DNA of 64,000 nucleotides from Prochloron sp965198675 (GCA_965198675.1 OZ240666.1:2852001-2916000), one strand, 5' to 3'. Numbered from the stretch's first letter, positions 37,201-44,937 are shown. Notes: generated from the letters alone by a model not told the origin. Program-made: numbers and translations.

Positions 37201-40200
37201 GTTGTCCGAGGGTATAAGCCCAAATGGAATCTACAAATTTGCCATCGAGATAATCAATCTTAAACGGCTCTGTATGTAGAGCATATTTGCAATCAGCAAG
37301 GCGATGGCGTAGTTCCCCAGCAGTCATTTCCATGTAAGCTTTACCAAACCGATTCCGAACGAAGAAACGATGCTTTTCTGTCACGTCTAAGAATGTGCCA
37401 TCGGAGAATGAGACGCGGTAGAGTTTCCGGTTTGTGCCCGTGAGTATAGGTACAACAGGACTCCATCGTTTACCATTCCAAATTTCCACGCTTTCACCCA
37501 CAAGGGAACGAATGTGGTGCATACCATCGCGAGTAATCAGCAATGTATCTCCAGAAACGCAATGAAAATTGGAACCAATGATTTCACCGCAGTTATGAGT
37601 AACACATCCATTAGCAATGAAAGAGTGAGCTAAAGGAACATGAAGGTCATATACAGGTTCTTCTCCCAATTCTTCGACACTTTTTACTTTAGAAGTAAAC
37701 TTGGAATTGATAGTAGAAGACGAGTAATTTAGGAGAGGCTTTTCCATCCACTGTTCTAATTGTTCTTGTTTAGCACGAACAAGAGGGAAACCAATAATAT
37801 CTCCAAAAGTATTGAAACTAATCGAACGAACGCAAAGGGAAAAAGAGCCACTATCAGCGTAAGATGCGTTAGCGTTAATCGTTACAGCAGCATTTCCAGC
37901 CGGATGGCTTGGCGTAACGCATCCTACTTTCTGGGTTCCATCGGATGTCGTGTAGGAAACTCCTCGGTATCCTTTCTTTCGGCTACATTTGACTATGCTA
38001 ATAATTCCTAACTGAAGAAGGATTAGTTGGATTTGCTGTAACAGTTGCTCAGACTTATTAACTAACTTAATTCTTCTGTTATGCTTTTCTACTGTTCCAT
38101 CAGCACAGAAAATTCCCTGCAAAAATCCAATTAAGACTTCTTTTGATTGTCTCAAGAAGCTGGTCGGCAAAGTATTTTTGTCTTGAATGCCTAACTTAGC
38201 AAAGAAATTTTCTAACAGAGGAGACTGGGTTCTGAACTCATATACTCCCTTATGTAAAGGAGTAACATAAGTTTTGCCAGTAATTGATTTAACTGCTGCG
38301 CTGACAACCGGATAAGCAGTTTCATACTCTTGGGAGTTAAAAACAAAGCCTTTAGGCGCGCAGAGGCGCGGAGGCGCGGAGGAATATTGGCTATGGCAAT
38401 CTGTCCGACATTCAGATAAAAACTGGAAGAGTGTGTCGAACTCTGTGCCTCTGTGCCTCTGTGAGCTTCTTTTAGCAAAGTGGTCTGATGTTCTTCCATG
38501 TCCTTTGCGTCCTCTGCGAGCTTTAATTTTTACGTTGTAGCCATCACCGTACCACCATCCAAGCATCTGAGATTGTTCAACAGTGATTGTTCCTTGACCT
38601 AAACTTCCTTCCCCTTTTTGAACATAGATAGCATGGACATCTACTAAGTCCTTTGTAGCTACCCAACCTTGATTTGTAAAGTGCTGGTGGTCAGCAGTGC
38701 ATCTCATTTGCATTCCATTAGCAAGAGTTACAAGATAGGTTGTTTGCACACTTGTTGGAAATGCAATCGCGTTTGTTAATTTGACTCCATCTAAACCAAT
38801 AGAACGCAAATCTACCAGTGCTTTAAAAGGTTTCTCAACTAAATCCTTGATTGGTACTAACCCTTGGTCTGTTGAGACTAGAGTATCGCCGGAATGACAC
38901 GGGTTTAAACCAAAACGGGCGAGACGGTGCTCTAATTCGGCAGGGGACATCGACCGATTTTGAGACTGGAACCACTGTTTCCCTTCTCCTGCTGCGTAAG
39001 CTTTCAGGAAAGTAGTTCGCTCTTCAGTCGTAGTAATCAGATCGCAATTAGCTCTAGCTAAGGCTTCTCCAGCCCATTGAATTGCCCCTTCCCCGGAATA
39101 ATACTGCTTGCGCACAGCTTCAATACATTCCGTGAGGGTGGGTTTGTGGTGGAAAACCCGGGAATGGTTAGCCATACGCAGAGAATCTCGTTCCGGATCG
39201 ATGCGCCAGTTGCCCTTTTCATCTTGTTGCCAGAGATTTTCTTTGGCGGTGGCAAACAGTTGGTCTTCGCTCCCCCCTTGGCGCATTCCCGCACTATTAG
39301 AAACTAAAATACCTTCACATACAAATTCATGAACAGTGGCTACTTCAATATCATAAGTAGGTGCAGAGCGTACATTTAATTCAACCACTAAAACTTTGAC
39401 TGGAACTAAATTAGTTGCTTCGGGAACCATTTTAGGGGTCGATTGTACTCTGTACAAATTACGTAGAGTCATCTGCTGATGAATAGCGCCCCAGTGATAT
39501 TGAGTGGTGTTAATAATGGGACGAACCATGGCTTTCGGAAAGCCGTGGTCTCGAAATGATTTGGGGGTCTGGCGTTTTTGGGTGGAAAACTGAATAGAAT
39601 ATTGTGACTTGTTGTTTTCAACGGCTTTGAATGCTGCTCCACCAACAGTTACTAATTCACCTTCCCATTTGCCAGTACGCTTGCGAATTGAGCCACCCAA
39701 CCGTACCGTGATTCCTAAAGATGCATAAAGTGTTTGGACTTGCTGTAAAAATCGCTGGTGAATTGAACCTACTAAAACCCCTTGAGAATGACACCCATCA
39801 GCATCAGCAAGACCTGCTAGGTAAGCTTTACGAATATCGACTGTACCCAATAGAATGCAATCAGGAACATTTAATGACTGGAATGCTTGTTTGAATGACT
39901 TGAGATATTGATTCAAAGCTGATGAGTTGAATTGTAGCTCGTAGGCTTTGGTTCGGCACTGTTGGGGTGGACGCAGTGTATAAGTTTCTAAACCAAATTC
40001 CCGCCCAACAGCAATCAGACGTTCCAAAATCTTAGGGCTATCTTCATGAACCCTAAATCTAACTCTTGACCCGTCAGAACTAACTGAGCCATCACCATGC
40101 AAATAGCCTATAAAGTAAGCAACATCAGAAGTTAGGGCGGGAACAGTAATCCGCTTGCTTTTACTTCCGACTTTACCCCTAAACTCAGGCAGTTCTGTAG

Positions 40201-41371
40201 GTGTACCTGGTATAGCCTGCGGTACAAACACCAAGCGATCGCCAGATTGTAAATCTTGAGCCTTGACCATTTTGTAATTGCCGTACACATCTGTGAAAAC
40301 GGCAACTTTATGATCAGCTGTGCATTCAAAAAAGCCATCTTGAGTTTGAATGCGGCAAAGGGATTGCTCACCTTGAACAAAGAAGTTAGTAACTGAATAG
40401 AAGCCTTTACTGGTCAGGACGCGATCGCCTACACGCACTTTGGCAATAGGTACTAATCCCTGTGCCGTATGTACCAAGGCATCTTCTGGTAAACAACGGC
40501 GAATATTGCCGCTGACGATGGTTACAGCAGCTCCATCAATCAACAAACAGCATTCTACAGAATTGAGCTGTCGTCCCACTGCCTTATTGAGAATGTTGGC
40601 ACAGCGTTGATAGAGCCCGGGCAATTTCACCGGATTAGCTACCCCGCCAAAGCCTTTGAGCACTTCTCCTGCTGGGCGGACATCTGCCAGGTTGACAATG
40701 ACCTCCACAACCCCTGCAAACTTTTCATCAGCAGCCAGTTCCAGCAGGGTTTGATAGGATTTAACCCAACCGTGGCGACTATCCCCTACATATAGATATA
40801 CCTGGTTCCCCTCTATTTTAATTTCTGTTAGTTCTCGCCTCTGTCTGGCTGGGGTAGAGCCTATTTTACCCTCTAACTTTACCTGAAGGCGATTGCGAAT
40901 GGGGGGCAGTTGATTGATGTAGTCCTGAACGATAACTGCTCCGGTACCGCAGCCCATCATAGCTAAATCCATCATCAGCCCGAAGGCACGCCAGTCCACT
41001 ACATTGGTGCTAGTACAATTATATGCCCCGGAAAAATTCTCGCAGGTTTCCAGCCACTCTACACCTCCTACCCACAGCCATCTTCCCGAAGGCAGACTTT
41101 TGAGCTGGCGCATCATTTTGACTACTCTTGCAGTTTCTTCCTCGTCCAGCTGCCCCAGTTTTTTCAACCCATTAATGGTGCGATCGCACACCTGCTCCCA
41201 GGTTTCCCGTCCTGATGTTCCGTGACGACTGTAGGTGCGAAAAAACACCGCCTGAGCTGCTGGTGCTGTTTCCGGAAAGTCTGTCTTGGTGCGCTTTCCA
41301 GCTGGAATCTGATTCCAGAAAGTGGGTGCGACCGCTGTATCAAGTGGTTGCCTCTCAAACTCGGTTCCCAT
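34202..41371 (-). CDS. nrdJ: Class II (B12-dependent) ribonucleotide reductase with four inteins
   Basis: The precursor has 2389 residues; removing four inteins leaves ~781 residues, the usual cyanobacterial NrdJ length. It reduces ribonucleotides using adenosylcobalamin. Extein landmarks are the N-terminal ATP-cone-poor start, NCTSTNVVDW with a redox cysteine (Cys119), CNLSEI (Cys1625 and Glu, radical and catalytic site), the phosphate loop TKSLLTGASPGWHPP and a C-terminal cysteine pair GCDSDKC. Inteins lie after residues 292, 824, 1270 and 1754. The first ~32 residues (APTFWNQIPAGKRTKT) come from a dispersed palindrome also found in intein 3. cobB lies 1.6 kb away. Confidence 0.95.
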   Translation of the reverse strand: MGTEFERQPLDTAVAPTFWNQIPAGKRTKTDFPETAPAAQAVFFRTYSRHGTSGRETWEQVCDRTINGLKKLGQLDEEETARVVKMMRQLKSLPSGRWLWVGGVEWLETCENFSGAYNCTSTNVVDWRAFGLMMDLAMMGCGTGAVIVQDYINQLPPIRNRLQVKLEGKIGSTPARQRRELTEIKIEGNQVYLYVGDSRHGWVKSYQTLLELAADEKFAGVVEVIVNLADVRPAGEVLKGFGGVANPVKLPGLYQRCANILNKAVGRQLNSVECCLLIDGAAVTIVSGNIRRCLPEDALVHTAQGLVPIAKVRVGDRVLTSKGFYSVTNFFVQGEQSLCRIQTQDGFFECTADHKVAVFTDVYGNYKMVKAQDLQSGDRLVFVPQAIPGTPTELPEFRGKVGSKSKRITVPALTSDVAYFIGYLHGDGSVSSDGSRVRFRVHEDSPKILERLIAVGREFGLETYTLRPPQQCRTKAYELQFNSSALNQYLKSFKQAFQSLNVPDCILLGTVDIRKAYLAGLADADGCHSQGVLVGSIHQRFLQQVQTLYASLGITVRLGGSIRKRTGKWEGELVTVGGAAFKAVENNKSQYSIQFSTQKRQTPKSFRDHGFPKAMVRPIINTTQYHWGAIHQQMTLRNLYRVQSTPKMVPEATNLVPVKVLVVELNVRSAPTYDIEVATVHEFVCEGILVSNSAGMRQGGSEDQLFATAKENLWQQDEKGNWRIDPERDSLRMANHSRVFHHKPTLTECIEAVRKQYYSGEGAIQWAGEALARANCDLITTTEERTTFLKAYAAGEGKQWFQSQNRSMSPAELEHRLARFGLNPCHSGDTLVSTDQGLVPIKDLVEKPFKALVDLRSIGLDGVKLTNAIAFPTSVQTTYLVTLANGMQMRCTADHQHFTNQGWVATKDLVDVHAIYVQKGEGSLGQGTITVEQSQMLGWWYGDGYNVKIKARRGRKGHGRTSDHFAKRSSQRHRGTEFDTLFQFLSECRTDCHSQYSSAPPRLCAPKGFVFNSQEYETAYPVVSAAVKSITGKTYVTPLHKGVYEFRTQSPLLENFFAKLGIQDKNTLPTSFLRQSKEVLIGFLQGIFCADGTVEKHNRRIKLVNKSEQLLQQIQLILLQLGIISIVKCSRKKGYRGVSYTTSDGTQKVGCVTPSHPAGNAAVTINANASYADSGSFSLCVRSISFNTFGDIIGFPLVRAKQEQLEQWMEKPLLNYSSSTINSKFTSKVKSVEELGEEPVYDLHVPLAHSFIANGCVTHNCGEIIGSNFHCVSGDTLLITRDGMHHIRSLVGESVEIWNGKRWSPVVPILTGTNRKLYRVSFSDGTFLDVTEKHRFFVRNRFGKAYMEMTAGELRHRLADCKYALHTEPFKIDYLDGKFVDSIWAYTLGQLVGDGAICQSNGKPLSWCAFQPESDSRKWVPPQLQLRLYGAKSYQELAIAGRTSGQLRYYAENPETPCLLYTGFQDQFDANYVRNLKKDAQLLEDFAGWSREGILHFVAGLIDADGAATKSGGVRLYMSGYDRAYRIYLLLLKCGIRSSINLFARGGTATNLGIRQKDLWYIQITDCAAIPCQRVDTSGGHEPKFKGKWQIIRSVEPLKGEHDTFCFNEVEFHKGVFGGTLTGQCNLSEIHLNQIDPKNYREQEEAFTAGALAVASLLNHKFIEERYRYSREIDPIVGVSFTGLFDFFVHAFGVDWLRWWEEGRPDTVAGMDFKHTEQAYLNRWRETVEGVLWDYCHRHGLKRPNRCTTVQPAGCLDRTALRIFDQGLLYADEVVAPGSGETVGLDLSVRNGVATDTAIANQPLNLLRVTLKNGRVLRMTKNHRLSVEEKWVRADQLEIGMEIDYSLGQYRKQEDALLLSADPIQYTRVCRKELIGHSRGVLSKEILTPTTLNPDLGYFLGCLFGDGAMSEHKYRIRFSFNAQEFDLVERLQAIAQRCFGLTGSVNYDSRNHNSPAQARLGMSRGELVFACKQLFDWLNLNGLGKPTPQPTHPYPLPGGELGRGRRGWVGRIPQLIRQSSRETILSFFCGLIDTDGCVRKQGSLSIDSANEAFVRNLQQVGEAVGLCFSIFHNSQGNNLQGQKDMWDLCLSPMQSSKEALDYLNAQSRKCGLRPTPQPPSREGGYGGWVVFKPYQVVAIELETEPDYSYDFAVAGTDDNDSWYWQGALKSHNTKSLLTGASPGWHPPKAQRFIRRITFRKNDPVALACLDYGYKVVPSQSDKDEKGNLLNDPFDLRCTEWLVEIPTEVSWANIPGADTIDISKFSALAQMDFYMNVQRYYTRHNSSATIELREHEIEALGTRIYEAIRDDEGYISAALLARFDDHQTFPRLPFEPIDKETYVHMIEEVKLRRLTEDFHSALSRYDSGDWLEAGPAGCDSDKCLLPEQKP
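34856..36109 (-). other. Intein 4 of nrdJ (418 residues, QPAG|C..HN|TKSLL)
   Basis: Residues 1755-2172. It starts CLDRTALRIFDQGLLYADE and has a TKNHRLS block B. LAGLIDADG homing endonuclease motifs are GCLFGDGAM and FCGLIDTDGCV. The C-terminus is GALKSHN followed by extein Thr. It interrupts the catalytic-site loop of the reductase. Two palindromic GC-rich repeats are translated within it: KPTPQPTHPYPLPGGELG at 35345-35419 and RPTPQPPSREGGYGGWV at 34988-35037. Both lie outside the LAGLIDADG helices. Confidence 0.93.
36500..37561 (-). other. Intein 3 of nrdJ (354 residues, SNFH|C..GQ|CNLSE)
   Basis: Residues 1271-1624. It starts CVSGDTLLITRDG, with block B TEKHRFFVRN. The endonuclease motifs are GQLVGDGAI and VAGLIDADGAA. 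The C-terminal end is FGGTLTGQ followed by extein Cys: the usual His-Asn is replaced by Gly-Gln. Inteins ending in Gln are known to splice (the Carboxydothermus RIR1 intein). A 49-base dispersed repeat is translated here as CAFQPESDSRKWVPP (37111-37159). Confidence 0.92.
37111..37159. repeat. 49-bp dispersed element, copy in intein 3
   Basis: It matches the reverse complement of 41281-41329 at 45 of 49 positions. The centre is the palindrome CGAATCTGATTCG. A third, partial copy is at 49651-49690. The flank GCGCACCAAGACAG is shared by all three. Confidence 0.88.
37592..38899 (-). other. Intein 2 of nrdJ (436 residues, LNP|C..HN|CGEII)
   Basis: Residues 825-1260. It starts CHSGDTLVSTDQGLVPI, with block B CTADHQHFTNQG. 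The endonuclease motifs are GWWYGDGYN and FLQGIFCADGTV. It ends SFIANGCVTHN followed by extein Cys. About 50 residues after the first motif are encoded by a CTCTGTGCCTCTGTGAGC-type repeat and its inverted arm (38345-38515). They appear inserted in frame (KRSSQRHRGTEFDTLF through SAPPRLCAPKGF). Confidence 0.93.
39296..40495 (-). other. Intein 1 of nrdJ (400 residues, NIRR|C..SN|SAGMR)
   Basis: Residues 293-692. It starts CLPEDALVHTAQGLVPIA, with block B CTADHKVAVF. The endonuclease motifs are GYLHGDGSV and LAGLADADGCH. It ends HEFVCEGILVSN followed by extein Ser. The penultimate residue is Ser rather than His, a tolerated variant. No dispersed repeat is seen inside this intein. Confidence 0.93.
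41281..41329. repeat. 49-bp dispersed element, copy in the nrdJ N-terminus
   Basis: This is the inverted counterpart of 37111-37159. Its centre is TGGAATCTGATTCCA. It encodes APTFWNQIPAGKRTK of the reductase on the minus strand. The two differences at each arm of the palindrome are compensatory (GG/CC versus CG/CG), so the hairpin is kept. Confidence 0.88.
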
Positions 41372-41522
41372 GTATAGCTCTCTCCTGTTTTCTGAATGAG
41401 GTTATTGAGCGAGTATAGCCCATGGTATCAGTCTCTGGAATAGAGCGCTACAGGCTCGCGAAGCGAAGACTTTCCTAGTCTAGGGTCTAGGGGCGACGGT
41501 CATGGGAGGTCCCAGGGTCTAG

Positions 41523-41756
41523 GTTCGTGAAAATCCTTATCCTCTTAAGAAGACTCTTAAAAAATTGCACCCCCAACAGAAAAAAGCACTAGATCTCGCA
41601 ATAGCTAAAATTATAAGTACCCCTAATATTGGTCAAGAGAAAAAGGGAGACCTCGCGGGGGTGCGAGTCTACAAATTCAAGATGGCAGGCCAGCATATAT
41701 TGCTAGCCTATCAATATAATGCAGAAATACTAACTCTGCTTTCCGATAGATTTTAG
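41523..41756 (+). pseudogene. RelE/ParE-type toxin remnant lacking its N-terminus
   Basis: The frame from 41523 reads VRENPYPLKKTLKKLHPQQKK, then AIAKIISTPNIGQEKKGDLAGVRVYKFK and HILLAYQYNAEILTLLSDRF. This is the C-terminal two-thirds of a RelE/ParE superfamily toxin. An in-frame TAG at 41520 blocks the usual N-terminus. Only a TTG at 41565 could initiate, so a functional toxin is unlikely. It lies upstream of, and divergent from, nrdJ. Confidence 0.6.
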
Positions 41757-41794
41757 CTAACAAATGTGGGCTATCTCCCAATGCAGTCACTCTC

Positions 41795-41895
41795 GCGCAG
41801 AGGCGGGACGGCACGGAGAATTAATAAACAGGCGCTTCAAGCGCTCATCCATATCATGTTATTCTCTGCGCCTCTGTGTCTCTGTGAGCTTCCAT
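41795..41895. repeat. CGCAGAG/CTCTGCG inverted repeat
   Basis: A CGCAGAGGCGGGAC left arm and a CTCTGCGCCTCTGTGTCTCTGTGAGC right arm flank ~60 bases. This is the same composite structure as the copy inside intein 2. Confidence 0.75.
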
Positions 41896-41979
41896 TAGAA
41901 AGTAACTGCTCTTTGTTCTATTTTGTCAGCTTGGTTATCGCTGTGTTTCCAATATACCTAATTAAAAGCCTTTTGGCAA

Positions 41980-42112
41980 ACCCACCCCCCAACCCCACCC
42001 ACCCCTACCCACCCACCCCTACCCACCCACCCCTACCCCCTCCCAGGAGGGGAACCAGGAGGGGAACCAGGAGGGGAACCTGGGAGGGGGGCGAAGGGGG
42101 GGTGGGTGCAAA
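41980..42112. repeat. Expanded GC-rich palindrome array (CCCACCCCTACC / AGGAGGGGAACC)
   Basis: The CCCACCCCTAC unit is repeated about three times on the left and GGAGGGGAACC about three times on the right, around the core CCCCCTCCCAGGAGGGG. This non-coding copy shows internal expansion of the element found in intein 4 and the LCP gene. Confidence 0.85.
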
Positions 42113-42189
42113 TCAACCACTGTGTGTCAACCCTAGGATCGCACCAGAATTTTTACCGCAACCTTTGACAAGCGTCGGCGCAGCGCGAT

Positions 42190-42354
42190 CGCTTGGCTGA
42201 GAGTGTGGATAGTACGGAGGAGACTATTGAGCTTCTGGAGCAGCAAATTGAGCAAAGTGAGGAAGTTTCCGCTCAGTTACAGCATATTGAGGATTTGGTG
42301 GAATATGAGAAGCAGTATGAAAATTTGCAACGAGCCGTCATATTTGGTTACTAA
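42190..42354 (+). pseudogene. Unrecognised coiled-coil fragment
   Basis: A frame without a clear start reads DRLAESVDSTEETIELLEQQ, continues AQLQHIEDLVEYEKQYENLQ and stops at 42352. It is strongly helical and acidic. It looks like the C-terminus of a coiled-coil protein whose front has been replaced by repeat DNA. No family is recognised. Confidence 0.35.
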
Positions 42355-42480
42355 CAATAATGACAATGAGGATGGGACTTTCCAACGCCCCAAAACTGGA
42401 TACTCCAATATTGTGGGTTTTAATGGTGGTCCTGTCTATGTGGCACTGAATCGTGTTCAAGAAAAACAAGTTAAATAGAT

Positions 42481-42714
42481 TTGAGATTATTTGTAATCAC
42501 TAATTGTAGGATTACTGTACTTTGGGATGTAGATGCTAAGGTATGGACTGCTAGTAGCGAAGATGTTTCTGGTCTAGCAACTGAGGCTGACACTCTAGAA
42601 GCGTTGACAGAAAAGCTACGGATTTTGGTTCCTGAACTATTGCAGTTAAACCATGACCTTAGCTTGCAGATTGGATCAGACGATAGACACGGAAGTATTA
42701 TGGAAGGTTGGTAG
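42481..42714 (+). CDS. DUF1902 / HicB-like antitoxin-type protein
   Basis: This 77-residue protein contains ITVLWDVDAKVWTASSEDVSGLATEADTLEALTEKLRILVPELL. That is the single-domain DUF1902 signature, related to HicB antitoxins and usually found beside a HicA toxin. Initiation would be at a TTG (42481). The tail SLQIGSDDRHGSIMEGW is not typical, and no hicA follows, so it may be a partial or orphan unit. Confidence 0.6.
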   Translation: MRLFVITNCRITVLWDVDAKVWTASSEDVSGLATEADTLEALTEKLRILVPELLQLNHDLSLQIGSDDRHGSIMEGW

Positions 42715-42766
42715 CCCCGTCAATTTATTGCGGGGCTCCAAACCGACTCGGCGGTTTTAACCGCCG

Positions 42767-42945
42767 TCAAGAATGATGAGGATCGTTAATGTATTTCATT
42801 ATTTTAGAAGTACTAACCTTACCAGTAGTATCATAAAAATAGCTGTGAGTCCATAAGCTGGGAAGCTTGCACAGATGAGGGAATTCCTGTCGAAGCAACC
42901 TAGATGAACGCCCTTTAAAATTATTAACAATTTTATGGATGGCGA
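42767..42945 (-). pseudogene. IS200/IS605 TnpA (Y1 transposase) C-terminal fragment
   Basis: The minus-strand frame reads AIHKIVNNFKGRSSRLLRQE, then FPHLCKLPSLWTHSYFYDTTGKVSTSKIMKYIND and a stop at 42767. This is the C-terminal part of Y1 single-strand transposases (KGRSSRLLRxEFPHL, LWTxSYF, VxxYI). The hairpin GGCGGTTTTAACCGCC at 42750-42765 matches an IS right-end structure. The N-terminal two-thirds are gone; the fragment slightly overlaps the cobB stop. Confidence 0.8.
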
Positions 42946-44357
42946 TTTATCGCGGGTAGTGTCAAAGGACTTGCACTACACGCCATCTTAACTAATCCAT
43001 GAGCAATCCGTTTATCTTCGCCAAAGTGTAAATGGATGTAAGATGCATGAACTCGATGCATTGTCATCCCTTCGATGGATACTGGACTTTGGGGTTGGAG
43101 TATCTTGGTAACAAATAGGGGGGGTTGTGTTGTATTAAGTTGAGAACGATGAAACTCATGTCCCCAGACTGTTTCTCCTGCGTCCAGGAAGGGACTGTTT
43201 TCTAATGCGGTTGCTTGACGGTATCCTAGAGTGAGTTTTTTTTCCATGATAACAGTTGCTGGCAGTACTCCTACCATGGGCCAAGCAAGACAAGCAAAAT
43301 CTACCAGTTGCTGACACAAGTACATCAAACCGCCGCATTCTGCATATGTGGGCATTCCCCGCTTAATAGCATAACGTACTGCATCTCTTGCTTGTTGGTT
43401 TGCTGCTAATTCTTGAGCGAATACTTCCGGAAAACCACCACCTATGTAAAGTCCCCCTACTCGGGGGAAGTGAGAGTCTCGAAGGGGACTCCAGGGAATT
43501 AGTTCTGCTCCTAACTCTTCCAGGATATCTAAGTTATCTTGGTAATAGAAACTAAAAGCGCGATCCCAAGCTAAAGCAATTTTACACCTACCATGATAGT
43601 TTATGGTTTTACTTATGGTAGGTGGTAACTGATAACTAATTTTTTTTCTGGGTTCTATTTCTAATAGGGGTAATAAAAGCTCCCAATTAAAACAGGTTTT
43701 TCCTAACTCTGCTAACCTATCTATAATAGCATCAAACTGTTCTATTTCTGCTGTAGGAACTAAGCCCAAATGCCTATCTGGGATGGTAATATTGTCCTGG
43801 CGACGTAAAATGCCAAAAATTGGGAAAGATAGGGGTTGAAGGGCATTCTGGAGTAGTTCTAAGTGGCGATCACTCCCTACTCGATTCAATACTAATCCGG
43901 CAATTTTAACCGAGGGATCGAAGGAACTATATCCGTGGGCGATCGCCGCTACGGAACCGGACAATTTACTACAATCTAATACTAACAATACTGGTACATC
44001 TAGTAACCGGGCAATGTGGGCCGTACTAGCAAAATTTGTTATTTGTTCTTGGTGGTTGTTAGGAGATATAACACCGTCGAATAGTCCCATTACTCCTTCT
44101 ATGAGAGCATAATCTACCTCCTGACAATGACGAGTAAAACAGGATTGGACATATGCTTCAGAAGTCAGTACTGGGTCGAGGTTGCGACAGGAGCGATCCG
44201 TGACTGCTCGATGAAACATGGGGTCGATATAATCTGGTCCTACTTTAAAAGATTGTACTCGATTTTCTCGGGATAAATAAGCAAGCAGGGCAAGGGTAAC
44301 TGTTGTTTTGCCCACCCCACTCCTTTCTCCAGCAATAACTAAAGCCATGTTCAGCAA
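42933..44357 (-). CDS. cobB: Cobyrinate a,c-diamide synthase
   Basis: This 474-residue enzyme amidates the a and c carboxylates of cobyrinate using ATP and glutamine in corrinoid synthesis. It has an N-terminal P-loop-like GERSGVGKTTVTLALLAYL, with KVGPDYIDPMFH and VEGVMGLFDG-like IEGVMGLFDG. The C-terminal class I-type glutamine amidotransferase has LYIGGGFPEVFA and the nucleophile segment YAECGGLMYL. A late MHRVHASYIHLHF provides the triad histidine. The start is MLNMAL or the ATG at 44348 (MALVIAGERS), which fits better. It supplies the cofactor pathway needed by the nearby class II reductase. Confidence 0.93.
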   Translation of the reverse strand: MLNMALVIAGERSGVGKTTVTLALLAYLSRENRVQSFKVGPDYIDPMFHRAVTDRSCRNLDPVLTSEAYVQSCFTRHCQEVDYALIEGVMGLFDGVISPNNHQEQITNFASTAHIARLLDVPVLLVLDCSKLSGSVAAIAHGYSSFDPSVKIAGLVLNRVGSDRHLELLQNALQPLSFPIFGILRRQDNITIPDRHLGLVPTAEIEQFDAIIDRLAELGKTCFNWELLLPLLEIEPRKKISYQLPPTISKTINYHGRCKIALAWDRAFSFYYQDNLDILEELGAELIPWSPLRDSHFPRVGGLYIGGGFPEVFAQELAANQQARDAVRYAIKRGMPTYAECGGLMYLCQQLVDFACLAWPMVGVLPATVIMEKKLTLGYRQATALENSPFLDAGETVWGHEFHRSQLNTTQPPLFVTKILQPQSPVSIEGMTMHRVHASYIHLHFGEDKRIAHGLVKMACSASPLTLPAINRHP

Positions 44358-44362
44358 CTCAC

Positions 44363-44662
44363 TTAATTCTCACTTTTGTCTTCTGGACGAATATTTCGGA
44401 TTAAATACCGAATTTCTCCCAGTAAAACATCGAAACGCTTATTGGTTTCAGCTTGTTCTCGTTCCCACTTTTTGGACTCTTCTTTTCGTTGTTCCATCTC
44501 TTTCTCAAACCGCTTCATACGCCGATCCTGTATTGTCACATTCAAAATATCCATGCTTTTTCGCGTTTCAATGACAGTGTCTTTCACTTCACTGACGTTG
44601 GATGCCAAGTTGTCGAGCATTTCATCTGTCCAACGCTGCTGTTTCTCATTCTGGTTCAGCAA
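44363..44662 (-). CDS. Small coiled-coil protein, paralog A
   Basis: This 99-residue, charged helical protein has no membrane segment. Its end, KWEREQAETNKRFDVLLGEIRYLIRN, closely matches the neighbouring 89-residue protein. Such short coiled-coil proteins are widespread in cyanobacteria and unnamed. It follows paralog B by 5 bases and precedes cobB on the same strand. Confidence 0.65.
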   Translation of the reverse strand: MLNQNEKQQRWTDEMLDNLASNVSEVKDTVIETRKSMDILNVTIQDRRMKRFEKEMEQRKEESKKWEREQAETNKRFDVLLGEIRYLIRNIRPEDKSEN

Positions 44663-44667
44663 CGCCT

Positions 44668-44937
44668 TTAATTTTCACTGGTTTCGTCTTCTCTCCTACC
44701 TCTGGTTAAATGCCGAATTTCTGCTATTAACATATCGAAACGCTTATTTCTCTCAGCTTTTTCTCTTTCCCACCTTTTTTCTTTTTCTTTTCGTTCCTTC
44801 ATCTCTTTCTCAATCTCTTCTTTTCGTTCTTCCGTTTCTTCATCAAACCGCTCCATCTCCTGTTCATGTTTTGAGACTTCTTCTAAGAGTGATGCCACGT
44901 CTTCCAGCATTTTATGTTGCCAATCTTTAGTTGCCAT
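44668..44937 (-). CDS. Small coiled-coil protein, paralog B
   Basis: This 89-residue protein is dominated by Glu/Lys/Arg heptads (EMERFDEETEERKEEIEKEM). Its C-terminus, RWEREKAERNKRFDMLIAEIRHLTRG, is homologous to paralog A. An AAGGAGAA ribosome site precedes ATG 44937. The role is unknown; the tandem arrangement indicates duplication and likely co-transcription. Confidence 0.65.
   Translation of the reverse strand: MATKDWQHKMLEDVASLLEEVSKHEQEMERFDEETEERKEEIEKEMKERKEKEKRWEREKAERNKRFDMLIAEIRHLTRGRREDETSEN

Noticed and set aside
41766..42200. 144-codon plus-strand frame rich in Pro/Thr (HPYPPTPTHPPLPPPR)
   Set aside because: It consists of two dispersed palindromic repeats joined by chance; no conserved protein content.
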